Below are positions 18,074-26,748 of a DNA stretch of 28,984 nucleotides, in pieces. The translations under genes and the position numbers were made by a program. Each line of letters begins with the position of its first letter. Position 1 is the first letter of the stretch. The stretch comes from Euprymna scolopes (taxonomy: Eukaryota; Mollusca; Cephalopoda; Sepiida; Sepiolidae). The notes below the pieces were generated by a model that did not search any database, was not told where the DNA came from, and saw only the letters and a list, made by a program, of their open reading frames with translations. The DNA lies in contig CM044487.1 in assembly GCA_024364805.1 (NCBI GenBank), forward strand, positions 109,294,817-109,323,800, in the 5' to 3' direction.

Positions 18074-18660
18074 CTCAACGTTTGTGTGTGTGTGTCTGTT
18101 TGTCTGCCGGTGCATGAATAGGCTCCTATATGGTTTGCTATTATAATAAACTGATCACATTACAATGATAGAAGAGGTATCAAGGATCTGAAACAGGTAT
18201 GATAAAATCACTCCCCATAAGCCAGGGCGAAGCCCCAAGGGGAAAAAACCCTATTCATGCTCACACTGTTTCACAAAGAGCTACCAAATTTGGCAGGATG
18301 GGGGAGGTTTTTAACACCCCTACCAACCGATGTGGGGCCTCAGAGGAATCACTTATAACTGGAAACCCTGTGCATGCTCACACCTTTTGATTTACATTCA
18401 TAACCCACTATGGGGTAGGAGGAGGGTTTGATGGGTTACACCACTCAACCTCACCAATGTGATGGGTGGGGGCAGACGTGTCACTTATAAATGGGAACCA
18501 TATGCACGCTCCCACCTTTTGATCTAGGGTTACCAAATTTGCCATGATAACCCCACCATGGGAAAGGGTTATGTCGCTCACTCACACGAATGGAGGTGGG
18601 ACCCCATGGAGGTCACTTATAATGGGGGACTCTAATTAGTGCTCATACGTTTGTGTCAAT
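18072..18660 (+). repeat. Diverged tandem array, period about 118-135 bp
   Basis: The motif GCATGCTCACACC recurs at 18252 (TTCATGCTCACACT), 18371 (TGCATGCTCACACC), 18502 (TGCACGCTCCCACC) and 18637 (AGTGCTCATACG). Each is preceded by TCACTTATAA and followed by a TACCAAATTTGGCA/GCCATG-type and AACCCCACCATGGG-type block. The region is GC-richer than its surroundings. The head, AAGCTCAACGTTTGTGTGTG, is typical of repeat starts after a TA tract. It is non-coding. Confidence 0.7.
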
Positions 18661-18849
18661 AAAGATTCTCACTACTGCCCCCTCATATTCGTTTGAGGAC
18701 GTTGCTTTGGTTTTCATAATCCAAAAGTTTTAAGCTATCTCTTTACACCCACACCCTCTTTTTTATAACCTTTTATACTTTCATAAATCAGAGTCCATTT
18801 TTTTTAAGGTTCTTTTTGAATCCAATCAACGACGAGTACTTCTGCCAGT

Positions 18850-19372
18850 ATATACCTATATATATCTATAAAAGTAAGAAGTGTGTATGTGCGTGAGGAC
18901 ACTTCTCAACCTATATACTCAACAAATTTTTTATCTTCAGACTTGAAATTTGGTAAAAAGGGTATTCAGACATATGGAAAAACTTTAATCCGTTTTCATC
19001 CGGAAAAATGGGTTGCAAAGGGATCAAAATTGAAAAATTAGTACGTGGAGGTCATTAGATGTATGCATAAATAGTTCACATGACAGGTTCCTTATGTTAA
19101 GAATAACTAGGTTTGAAAACACTTTTTAAAGATCGTGTCATGCTGGCCTAATGGTTATTGTGCTTGACTCGCTGTCTTTAGGTTTTGGTTTCGATCTCAT
19201 CTTGAATATATTTTTTTACTTACAAAAAGTAAACTGTTTAGAAAAAACGTAATACTCGCATGCACATGTCTTAATTTCTTTCCGTTTTTTTACTTCCTTT
19301 TTCGAAGAAATTTAAAGTTACGTTTAATACAGAGCAAGACCGAGTACATCTTCTAGTGTATATATATATATC
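18850..19372 (+). repeat. Tr-family repeat with internal tRNA-like segment
   Basis: It begins ATATCTATAAAAGTAAGAAG then TGTGTATGTGCGTG. The tRNA-like block at 19135-19205 has TGGCCTAATGGTTATTGTGC (A-box type) and GGTTTCGATCTCATC (B-box type). It ends ACCGAGTACATCTTCTAGTG next to a short TA tract. Organisation matches 17221-17765 and, inverted, 22207-22672. Confidence 0.65.
19135..19205 (+). ncRNA. tRNA-like segment (SINE-type), not a functional tRNA gene
   Basis: A box TGGCCTAATGG and B box GGTTTCGATCTC are spaced about 40 bases apart as in tRNA-derived SINE heads. The acceptor stem does not fold convincingly, and the B box carries an extra T relative to GGTTCGATTC. Confidence 0.5.
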
Positions 19373-19698
19373 ATTTTTGACGTCATTCTCACGTTGCCTG
19401 TGCACAGTTCAAACATTTCAAAATATAACCGCTAGATACAACGCGCGGCTCCTTACAAACAGACTTCTTGCTCAAACTTTACAACATGGCAAGGAAGAAG
19501 AAAAGGAAAAAAAAGAAAAAAACAACATACTGAAGATGGAGTATACCTCTGAAATATATTTGTGATAAATTTTAAACAAGTAAAATATTTGTTTATTTTG
19601 CTAATATTACATTGTGATTTGGCTTTCAAGCGCACTTGATGCGTATTTTATTTTATTCAAATTAAAACCACGTTTCTATATGAACTCTCATTCTTGAC

Positions 19699-19699
<1 letters not shown>

Positions 19700-19781
<82 letters not shown>

Positions 19782-19795
19782 ATATATATATATAT
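19700..19795 (+). repeat. Long (TA)n with an internal (TATG)n interruption
   Basis: About 40 TA units are interrupted by TATGTATGTATG at 19769-19780. Confidence 0.95.
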
Positions 19796-19799
19796 TAAT

Positions 19800-20015
19800 T
19801 TATTTAATTTATGCAACTTTTGTATTTATTATTATAGAGCCAATTCTCTAGTAATCATTATATTGTACCCAATATATAAATAGTAATGTCCCCCCCCCAG
19901 CGTAGTCCAGTTGTGAAATACGCTTAAATATGATATTTGAATTTATGCAGCATTTGTATTTATTATTATAAAGCCAATACTCTATTGATTATTATACTGT
20001 AACCAACAATACATG
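19800..20015 (-). repeat. Two tandem partial copies of the Tr-family end
   Basis: ATTTATGCAACTTTTGTATT at 19809 and ATTTATGCAGCATTTGTATT at 19940 both continue with TATTATTATA(G/A)AGCCAAT, TCTCTAGTAATCATTATA / CTCTATTGATTATTATACTG. Between them is CAGCGTAGTCCAGTTGTGAA, ATACGCTTAAATATG, which corresponds to the element end seen at 22220. Period is 131 bp. Confidence 0.6.
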
Positions 20016-20210
20016 ATCCTGCTTGAGTTGTACATCATTTTACATTTAGAAGAGAAAAGAAATGTTGTTCCAAACAAAATGGCAGTATTAATCCAGAGAA
20101 GTTGTGAATTGTAAAAGTTTGCGGATTAAGAGCAGATTTTTTCCCCCGTGTGAAGACGAAAAGTTAGGTGCAAGAATTTTAAGAGATTCAGTATATTTTT
20201 ATGGAATGAT
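20016..20210. other. Stretch without a recognised feature
   Basis: No coding signal or repeat was seen. Confidence 0.4.
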
Positions 20211-20219
20211 TCTGGTTTC

Positions 20220-20290
20220 TGATTGGTTCGTAGCAGAGTGTGGTTCCATCTGATTGGTCAGTTCTTATCATCCCTGTTTATAAATATAAC
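20220..20290 (+). promoter_or_regulatory. Promoter-like cluster: two inverted CCAAT boxes and a TATA box
   Basis: GATTGGTT (20221) and GATTGGTC (20251) are inverted CCAAT boxes 30 bp apart. TTTATAAATATAA (TATAAA at 20279-20284) lies 22 bp further on. The spacing is that of a typical RNA polymerase II core promoter directed to the right. No ORF follows, so it may belong to an LTR, a non-coding transcript or be chance. Confidence 0.3.
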
Positions 20291-20401
20291 TTTCCAATTT
20301 TTTGGAACCATACCTTCATAGCAATATCAAAAATATTGCTATAGAAAGAGCACATGAAACAAACCCCTTAGATAGATTGTTATGATGATGGGTGCTTAGT
20401 G

Positions 20402-20460
<59 letters not shown>
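20402..20460 (+). repeat. (TA)n microsatellite
   Basis: About 29 uninterrupted TA units. Confidence 0.97.
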
Positions 20461-20462
<2 letters not shown>

Positions 20463-20597
20463 GCTCCGCATCTTGAATTGAGCATATTGAGAAGTGATAC
20501 ACGAATTACCATTAGCATATAAAGTGATGCTCTTTGTGTAAACAAATCGAGCTTAGGTATTTCGGACGATGTCAAAACATCGTTAATTCATGACTCA

Positions 20598-20735
20598 CAC
20601 AGCAGCCGCCGATTAGTGCAAGATTAGGAGCCTTGACTGTCGTACAGGCGGTCGGGTTTCAATCCTGGCTTGAGGTAGTTGCCTGTCAATCTGCACTGAT
20701 GAGCTGTGAAATAGCGAAACAGTACTGTATGTGGA
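20598..20735 (+). repeat. tRNA-like repeat (SINE-type) fragment
   Basis: CAGCAGCCGCCGATTAGTGC leads into CGGTCGGGTTTCAATCCTGG, which resembles a tRNA T-arm/B box (GGTTCAATCC) with one inserted T. The 3' part CACTGATGAGCTGTGAAATA, GCGAAACAGTACTG runs into a TA microsatellite at 20741-20776. The A-box side is poor. Confidence 0.45.
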
Positions 20736-20736
20736 T

Positions 20737-20740
<4 letters not shown>

Positions 20741-20776
<36 letters not shown>
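20741..20776 (+). repeat. (TA)n microsatellite
   Basis: About 18 TA units. Confidence 0.95.
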
Positions 20777-20778
<2 letters not shown>

Positions 20779-21205
20779 TCGTAATTAAGAAGGAACGGTA
20801 GAGTGTGTCAGTTACATGAAACATATAAGTTGTCCAAAATGTTGTTTTTATAAGTTTTTTTTAAGGTAAACATCTGAAGAGTATGTGACTAAATATGCAA
20901 CAATAACATTATTTTGCAGACTTGTTATTCACAATATGAAACAATATTGTAATGGATACCTTTTCAAAAGTAATAAATAACCAACTGAAAAAATTTGATA
21001 TTTAGAACTTGGAAAATTATTATACTACACTATATATGCTCTGGAGACCAATAAAGACATTCATTGAGCTTGGATTTATTTTTAAATTTACAAAAAGTTA
21101 TATAAAAAAGATCCTTTTCATTATAAAAAACTTTATTTATGAGAATGATTTTTTACGATTGGTATATACAAATCAAGTAAATGACCCATATCGAAGTGGT
21201 GATTG
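20777..21205. other. AT-rich stretch without a recognised feature
   Basis: It is lysine/isoleucine-rich ORF territory with no motif. It ends where the mariner tail begins. Confidence 0.4.
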
Positions 21206-21344
21206 AGACTGAAGGCAACTACATTGAATAGATGTCAGCTCTACTATGTAATCAAGTTACCTGAATTGATTTTTTCAATAAAAGTTTTAAAATAAAGCTG
21301 TAGTGTCGTTTTCTTTGGGGCGACAACTTTATCGTTCCACCCTG
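21206..21344 (+). mobile_element. 3' end of a second DD37D mariner copy
   Basis: GAGACTGAAGGCAACTACAT encodes ETEGNYIE and a stop, the transposase C-terminus. The 3' UTR and right TIR (GGGGCGACAACTTTATCGTT then CCACCCTG) match 9662-9804 at over 90 percent by eye, and TA follows. The copy is truncated on its left, so at least two relatives of this mariner are in the window. Confidence 0.9.
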
Positions 21345-21346
21345 TA

Positions 21347-21780
21347 GATTTTAGAGTGGGCCATCACTTGTGCATACAAATTTAATATCATCAACTTCTG
21401 GGCCTGATAGCACTTTGAAGGAGCTGAAATCTATTCTTTAAATCTTGATCATTATTGGTAAATTGTTAAAGATCAATTTTGTGTGTATGTTTGAGGAGGA
21501 TAGAAGGGTAAGGATAATTGATTTAAAAAAAAATTCTTGCTTGGAAGAATGGGTTTTTTATTTTTCATAAGTTCAAATCTAAATAAATAGGCGCACGTAA
21601 GAAAATTTAAAAAATACTGTGTTATATGTCCTTAAAAATGGTATCTTGTTTTTAATGGGTAATTATTATAACCTGGTGGCCTAGAAAATTGTGATTATTT
21701 TATGTTAATATGTATAAACCAAAGTACATCTCCTGCCCTGAAAAAGAGGAAATATCTAGTGTTGCCGGAGATGCAGCAAT
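21347..21780. other. AT-rich stretch without a recognised feature
   Basis: No credible ORF, TIR or shared repeat was found. Confidence 0.4.
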
Positions 21781-21785
21781 GTAAT

Positions 21786-22059
21786 TGTTGTGGTTGCAAG
21801 GTTGAACAATAATTAGTAAGGAAATGCAATGAAGACGCAAACAACAAGATAACGCAATAATAAGTGTATTAAAGAAAAGGTATATTTACAATATGTACAA
21901 ATGACGGTGTCGAGTCAGAGAGTCTTGGTGGGAGGACATGTACACTCTTCGGCGTCACTTCCGGTGGCATTTGAGTAAGACACACCAAGGCCAACCTAGG
22001 CTTGCCATTTATAGGGTTATGTTATTCGCATATGCAAATAAGTGGTTTCCACCACAACA
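21786..22059 (-). mobile_element. Solo LTR, 274 bp, with 5-bp target duplication
   Basis: On the minus strand it starts TGTTGTGGTGG and ends AACCACAACA. Perfect GTAAT direct repeats flank it (21781-21785 and 22060-22064). Near the minus-strand 5' end lies CCCTATAAATGG, a TATA box placed as in an LTR U3 region, preceded by an octamer-like ATTTGCATAT. A 5-bp duplication and TG...CA ends fit Ty3/gypsy, Copia or Pao-type elements; which one cannot be told. No internal region or partner LTR is present, so it is a fossil solo LTR. The perfect duplication suggests a fairly young insertion. Confidence 0.85.
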
Positions 22060-22206
22060 GTAATTTAGTTGTGTAATTTTTGTTTGATTATAAGCATGCA
22101 GAAAAAGAAACATTTTATTCAAAATATTCATCCTATAAAAATATGTTATTCCCCTTAGCATTTTTTTTTAAATTTTAATGATCAGTAATTATTTCTTACT
22201 ATTATT

Positions 22207-22672
22207 AGACTAGCAGGAGGTGCCCAGATTTGCCCAATCGTAAAATATGCTTAAATATGGTATTTTAATTTACCAAGATTTCGTATATATTATTATAGAG
22301 TCGTGATTTAAAAAAATAATGAAAAAATGTATTTGGGTGGCATCAGTTAGAATCGAAACCGAAAGCAAAAACTGTAGCATTCAAAGCTGGTGACGTTACA
22401 ACTGTACCAACGTGACATGCATATGAACTGATTAAAAATAAAATAAGATGTATGTACAAAATGTATAATGATTTTTTAAAATTTTGACGACCTTTCTGAC
22501 CCCCTAAAAACTATTTTCACCGGCTAAAGACCCATCATGGTCCATAAAAAAATCCATCATTTGAGGCCCCTAGTGTCGCTCTGTGACTTTTAGTTTCGGA
22601 AGAGATAGAGTTTGAAAATGTATGAAACGAGCAGATAAGCAGACATAACGAGTTTTATAAATTAGATAATAA
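22207..22672 (-). repeat. Tr-family repeat, minus-strand copy with tRNA-like segment
   Basis: It starts ACTAGCAGGAGGTGCCCAGA, CAATCGTAAAATATGC and TATATATTATTATAGAGTCG, equivalent to the reverse of 17640-17760. On the minus strand, 22425 to 22330 reads TTGGTACAGTTGTAACGTCA...GGTTTCGATTCT, an A-box/B-box pair. It ends GCAGACATAACGAGTTTTAT, AAATTAGAT. A second 3' end alone is at 23450-23575. Confidence 0.7.
22330..22425 (-). ncRNA. tRNA-like segment inside the repeat, minus strand
   Basis: The A-box-like TTGGTACAGTTG and B-box-like GGTTTCGATTCT are in tRNA order on the minus strand, as in the plus-strand copies at 17540 and 19135. It lacks a clear acceptor stem and is not a functional tRNA gene. 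Confidence 0.5.
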
Positions 22673-22712
22673 TACTAATACTAGTACTACTAATACTAAA
22701 ACTAATAATATT
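22668..22712 (+). repeat. Imperfect (TAC/TAA)n microsatellite
   Basis: The run AATACTAATACTAGTACTAC and following is trinucleotide-like and directly abuts the repeat end. Confidence 0.85.
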
Positions 22713-23011
22713 TTTCTCTGACATTTGCTGCATATTGATTCTTCTAAAACACACGTGATGCTAAATTTATGTATGTGTCATCCAAAATACTGAAATTTTA
22801 TTTTGGTATTATGTTGATGATCATTCTTATGAAATGTTTGACTGCACTATTTAAGACGTATCCAAATTCTACTTTTAGATTTTGTTATCAACTCAATTAA
22901 ATTAACCCATTGACCTATAGTCATTATTACTTCTTTTTAATGCGCATGTTGTTCAGCTTCTTTTTTTAATGCAGTTTGCAAATGTACTAAGACTTGGCAA
23001 GATGGATGTTT
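22713..23011. other. AT-rich stretch without a recognised feature
   Basis: Nothing supported. Confidence 0.4.
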
Positions 23012-23210
23012 GACCAGTTTTTAATGTTCCTATTTACAATGCCTCCCCACGGGACAGAGTTAGACACCAGGGTCGTTTTTTAACGGGGAGAAAAGGAACA
23101 AAAATAAAAATTGGCTCAGTCGTGAAGGATTTCTCCTTCACTGACAGAACAAGAAACTGAAGTGTAGCATCTGAAGAACAGATACTACAATTTAATCACT
23201 CTGAAAGTTT
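23012..23210 (+). repeat. Dispersed repeat family B, copy 2
   Basis: TTTTTAATGTTCCTATTTAC, TGCCTCCCCAC, ACAGAGTTAGACACCAGGGT, CTCAGTCGTGAAGGATTTCT and GAAGTGTAGCATCTGAAGAA match 1530-1725. Confidence 0.7.
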
Positions 23211-23284
23211 ACAACTAAAACAGAAATAAACAAAATTAGGCACAAGGCCACTCAAAAACTGGGGAGGAAGGGTCTGGTCATACT

Positions 23285-23410
23285 TTTAACTGTACTTAAT
23301 AAAAATTGTCTCAGTCGTGAAGGATTTCTTCTCCACTGACAGAGAACAAGAAATTGAAGTGTAGCATCTGAAGAACAGATACTACACTTTGCTCTTGACC
23401 CGAAGGCCAA
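23285..23410 (+). repeat. Dispersed repeat family B, copy 3 (partial)
   Basis: CTCAGTCGTGAAGGATTTCT through GAAGTGTAGCATCTGAAGAA and CAGATACTACA repeats 23115-23192 about 195 bp downstream. It is closer to copy 2 than to copy 1, so this looks like a local duplication. Confidence 0.7.
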
Positions 23411-23449
23411 GCAGGAAGTTTTTAATGTTTGTCAGTCTTGATATGATAA

Positions 23450-23575
23450 AGGTTACAAAATCCAATCATTTGAGGTCCTTAGCCATTTGTGACTTTTAGT
23501 TTCAGAGGAGATAGAGTTTGAAAATATGGAGACAGACAGTAGACAGACAGACATAGTGAGTTTTATGAATTAGAT
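23450..23575 (-). repeat. Isolated end of the Tr-family repeat
   Basis: CATTTGAGGTCCTTAGCCAT, GTGACTTTTAGTTTCAGAGG, AGATAGAGTTTGAAAAT and GACAGACATAGTGAGTTTTA match 22559-22672. It is the 3' third only. Confidence 0.7.
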
Positions 23576-24184
23576 TTTCTGCACTGGATTAAGTAGTCAA
23601 CTAAATTGTACTGAAGTATGTTATAATAACACTGTAAACATGCTATAGCAATGTAAATATGCTGACGAGAAACACATTTTTGTCTGTCAACTAAAATTCT
23701 ATTTGGATTTGACTTTTAACATCTGACTGACATTTTTTTTTAAAGATATAAATTATCTTTATTGTTAAGTCTATGTATTTTACAGTATATTGCATATTTT
23801 GAACATGGTCTTCAACAAAGTTTTATTATATGTAAAATCTATTATTTATACTGCATGCAGTAGCTGTGTGACACAATTATTAATCTATTATATAAGGCGC
23901 AAATGCCTGTTTGTATGCCCTACTAAAACTCGAAAAATACACAAAATACACCCACAAAGTTGTTTTTTTTTTAATCAGGTAATCTATAATTGGTAATGTA
24001 TTGGTAATGTATAATATCTTAAGTTAAAAACAAAAGATTCGTTATTTGGGCTTAAATGACCATTTAAATCATTTAATATTATCAAGATGTACATGTATCT
24101 TTTAATGTAATTATGTAAAGGGAAGTAACTCTTCTTTTTTTTTCAGAGTGGTTTCCCTTACACCTACACTAGTTATGTGTATGT
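23576..24184. other. AT-rich stretch without a recognised feature
   Basis: A 68-codon ORF at 23790 has no motif. TATTATATAAGGCGCAAATG at 23888 faintly resembles starts of dispersed repeats. Nothing firmer was seen. Confidence 0.4.
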
Positions 24185-24275
24185 CAAGAGAGAGAAATAG
24201 GCCGTGAGAAGAAGAAAGAGGATGTGGAGAAAGGGAAACAGGGAGGGGGGTAAAAGAAAAGGATAGAAGCTAGGA
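24185..24275 (+). repeat. Purine-rich (GA-rich) tract
   Basis: The tract is about 85 bp and nearly all purine (GAGAAGAAGAAAGAGGATGT, GGAGAAAGGGAAACAGGGAG). Confidence 0.8.
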
Positions 24276-24760
24276 TAGAATTTATGTTACATTTGTGCCT
24301 GGGCAATGACAGTTATCCCTGCTATTATGCAATCAGGGGGGTTCAACTTATGTAACTCTGGTATAGGCCATTACTTATAAGCATTACTTAAAAATCACCA
24401 GATTTTTTTCCAATCCTTTTACAGTAATATTGTAGATATTTTAGTTCATATTATCCGGTGTTGATATCTTTATGCATTTTTTACCAAATTCTTTCATCTT
24501 CTGTATTATGTAAAGATACTATTACCAACTGAAAGGTGTGGGGGCAGGCGAATGCTCCTATTGACTCCAAACATATGTATTCCATCTAAGAGTATTGAAT
24601 ATACAAGAATTGCATTACCAGTTATGGAAAGCTGTCAGGGACTGTACTCGATTTTCAAATTTCTGTATCGGCAAAATAGGAGAAATCAATTATATAAAAA
24701 TTTTATCTTGGAGAAGACGAAATGAGATCAGAAAAAGCAAAACGTGTTTAAGAAATAAAG
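24276..24760. other. Stretch without a recognised feature
   Basis: Part of an 80-codon ORF begins at 24595 and runs into the Lys/Glu-rich duplicated block. There is no recognised domain. Confidence 0.4.
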
Positions 24761-24765
24761 AAAAA

Positions 24766-24950
24766 CAAGAAGACTTTAAAGAAATGGAAAAAGAACCGCA
24801 TGATAAAAAAAAACATGAAAAGAGGGATATGGAATGAGAAAAAATGTCATTGAGGCACCAGGAAAGAAACAGACTATCCGATAAAGAAAGACAGAGAAAA
24901 ATGGGAGACATGATGAAAACCGATCTAATATATTTGTATTTTTATTTTTC
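24766..24950 (+). repeat. Lys/Glu-codon-rich block, copy 1 of a 633-bp-spaced duplication
   Basis: CAAGAAGACTTTAAAGAAAT at 24766 recurs at 25399. The following AACATGAAAAGA, GATATGGAATGAGAAAAAAT, GTCATTGAGGCACCAGGAAA and ACTATCCGATAAAGAAAGAC are near-identical. Translation gives KEMEKEP, MSLRHQERNRLSDKERQRKM, but stops separate the pieces. Copy 2 has shifted frames in A-runs, which argues against protein selection. Confidence 0.8.
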
Positions 24951-25017
24951 AGAATCCTTTGGGATGAAGTTTCATAATTTGTGTATTCATTCTTTTACGG
25001 ACTGTTATCTTCATCTT

Positions 25018-25305
25018 TATAGTTGTTGTTGTTGTTTCACCACGTTTCGGCTAACTCATCCTTTGGCCTTCTTCAGGTGATTATGACCAGATAGGAATGC
25101 TGAGTCTTGTAACTGTATCCCCAGAAATTACTGCCTTCCGTAGTTGCTGTTGTCTCACTATGTTTTGGTCAACTAATCCTCTGGCCTGCTCACCTGGAAC
25201 TATAGAGACTCAACGTCTCTATCTACTACATCACATGCCCTACAGTTACTCACATTAAGAAGGCCAGAGGATGAGGTAGCCGAAGCATAGTGAAAGCAAA
25301 AACTA
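25018..25305. repeat. Inverted repeat cores between the two duplicated blocks
   Basis: GTTTCGGCTAACTCATCCTT, TGGCCTTCTT (25047-25076) is repeated in inverted form as AAGAAGGCCAGAGGATGAGG, TAGCCGAAGC (25257-25286). A third direct version, TGTTTTGGTCAACTAATCCT, CTGGCC, lies at 25160-25186. GAATGCTGAGTCTTGTAACTG at 25096 also matches 28567. This is a dispersed-repeat family with a GGCCTTCTTCAGGTGA/TCACCTGAAGAAGGCC-type end. Confidence 0.6.
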
Positions 25306-25398
25306 TGAATATGAGGACAACAGTTAGCAAAAGAATGAATGCACAAATCAAAAGGTGATGAAGAAAGAAAGAGAAGAAAAAAACAAAAAAAAACAAAG

Positions 25399-25566
25399 CA
25401 AGAAGACTTTAAAGAAATGGAAGAAGAACCGTATGGTAAAAAAAAAACATGAAAAGATATGGAATGAGAAAAAATGTCATTGAGGCACCAGGAAAGAAAC
25501 AAACTATCCGATAAAGAAAGACAAAGAAAAATGGAAGAAATGATGAAAAGCGATGTAATATATTAA
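25399..25566 (+). repeat. Lys/Glu-codon-rich block, copy 2
   Basis: Direct repeat of 24766-24945 at about 90 percent identity by eye, with differences mostly in A-runs. Confidence 0.8.
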
Positions 25567-25581
25567 ACAAAGGGAGGTAAT

Positions 25582-25856
25582 AAAATTGATAGAATATTAA
25601 AAATTAAATTGATAGAGCATTAAAATAAATTAAAATTGATAGAGCATTAAAATAAATTAAAATTGATAGAGCATTAAAAAATAAAATTGATAGAATATTA
25701 AAAAATAAAATTGATAGAATATTAAAAAATAAAATTGATAGAATATTAAAAAATAAAATTAATAGAACATTAAAAAAATAAAATTAATAGAACATTAAAA
25801 AAATAAAATTGATAGAACATTAAAAGAAATTAAAATTGATAGAACACTAAAAAAAA
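25582..25856 (+). repeat. AT-rich minisatellite, 11 units of 24-31 bp
   Basis: The consensus is AAAATTGATAGAAYATTAAAAAAT. Variant units occur in blocks: one AATATT, three AGCATT, three AATATT, three AACATT and a last AACACT. Homogeneous blocks indicate stepwise local duplication. Confidence 0.95.
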
Positions 25857-26100
25857 AAGAACCTCTTATAATGGATATTTTGTGTCTTTAACCAAAACTG
25901 TTACATTTTCATAAAGATATCTTATATGCTCAAAGAACTTTTTTGAATCTGAAACATAAGGAATTATTATTGTATTTTTTTTCATTGTCAAATAGAACAG
26001 ACTGCTGTTTAATCTTAATATGTATTATCATGATAATAATATATGATAAAAAAAGTTGCATTTAACAGTCTAAACTGAATATCTAATTTGCATAAATTTA
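25857..26100. other. AT-rich stretch without a recognised feature
   Basis: TATTATCATGATAATAATAT at 26023-26042 is a short palindrome. No coding signal was seen. Confidence 0.4.
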
Positions 26101-26104
26101 TGAA

Positions 26105-26209
26105 ATGAGTTTTAAACTTTGGACTACTGTTCTCATCTTGAGTGTCATTTTCACAATCGATGTAACCTCCGATTTTTTGTCAAACAGTGGAATCTGGACG
26201 GAATTTTGA
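26105..26209 (+). CDS. 34-codon ORF with signal-peptide-like N-terminus, unrecognised
   Basis: The ORF reads MSFKLWTTVLILSVIFTIDV then TSDFLSNSGIWTEF and TGA. A basic residue precedes a hydrophobic stretch (residues 5-18) and a polar segment suitable for signal peptidase cleavage. It could be a first coding exon with the true donor inside it, a tiny secreted peptide, or chance. No strong GTRAGT donor is present. No second exon, TATA box or poly-A signal is clearly linked, so support is weak. Confidence 0.2.
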   Translation: MSFKLWTTVLILSVIFTIDVTSDFLSNSGIWTEF

Positions 26210-26304
26210 ATGGAACCCTTTATTTACTTCATAGAGATAGCATGCTTTCGTTCTGTCAACCATGATTGGATTGAGGTCCTAAGTAATTTGCAAATGTATT
26301 TTTC

Positions 26305-26402
26305 AGTCGCCTACACTGAGGATTGAACCTTCAACCTTCAGAAGACTATCACTTTACAATTGATTTTTTTTTTCAAAGTACTCTAACCACTGTGCCACGC
26401 AT
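26305..26402 (-). ncRNA. tRNA-like (SINE-type) segment, interrupted between A and B boxes
   Basis: The minus strand reads GCGTGGCACAGTGGTTAGAG then TAC (A box TGGCACAGTGG). After an A-run and about 35 extra bases comes GGTTGAAGGTTCAATCCTCA, with B box GGTTCAATCC. The A-B distance is longer than in a tRNA, so an insertion or SINE variant is implied. It is not a functional tRNA gene. Confidence 0.55.
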
Positions 26403-26740
26403 AACTAAGTGCAAAAGGGATCCAGACAATTGCACTTAAGGGAACAAAGAGGATATTAAAAAGAGCTCTCGGTTGGTTTCAATAAGAAGCAGGACAACGC
26501 TGGCAGCTGGGTTGGCTGCTCCATACCCAGCGTTACAATCTTCAAAGAAAGAAAATTAAAAAATAAAATAAAAGGAAAGCTGCATATTTCTATGTGTGTA
26601 TCTGCTTAGATGTCATAAACTACACAGGATGGGTTCAACATGAACTGAACACCAATGGGGACTAGATTCGTGGATGAGGAGGGGTGCCAGAAATGTTAAA
26701 TGCAAGAAAAAAATGACTTATTTTCAATTGTTATTCAATC
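26403..26740. other. Stretch without a recognised feature
   Basis: A GC-richer patch AACGCTGGCAGCTGGGTTGG...CCATACCCAGCGTTACA at 26494-26537 has short inverted arms (AACGCTGG / CCCAGCGTT). No ORF or shared repeat was found. Confidence 0.4.
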
Positions 26741-26748
26741 ATCTAAAA

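Noticed and set aside
17932-18117. 61-codon plus-strand ORF
   Set aside because: It is largely an A-run plus (TA)n plus (TG)n translation.
19135-19205. Functional tRNA gene
   Set aside because: A- and B-box-like motifs are present, but the acceptor stem and anticodon arm do not fold, and the block recurs inside dispersed repeats.
24595-24837. 80-codon Lys/Glu-rich ORF as a possible coiled-coil protein
   Set aside because: The duplicated copy at 25399 is frame-shifted in A-runs and broken by stops, so there is no sign of protein selection.
25582-25856. CRISPR-like array
   Set aside because: The units are contiguous without spacers, in a eukaryotic AT-rich minisatellite.
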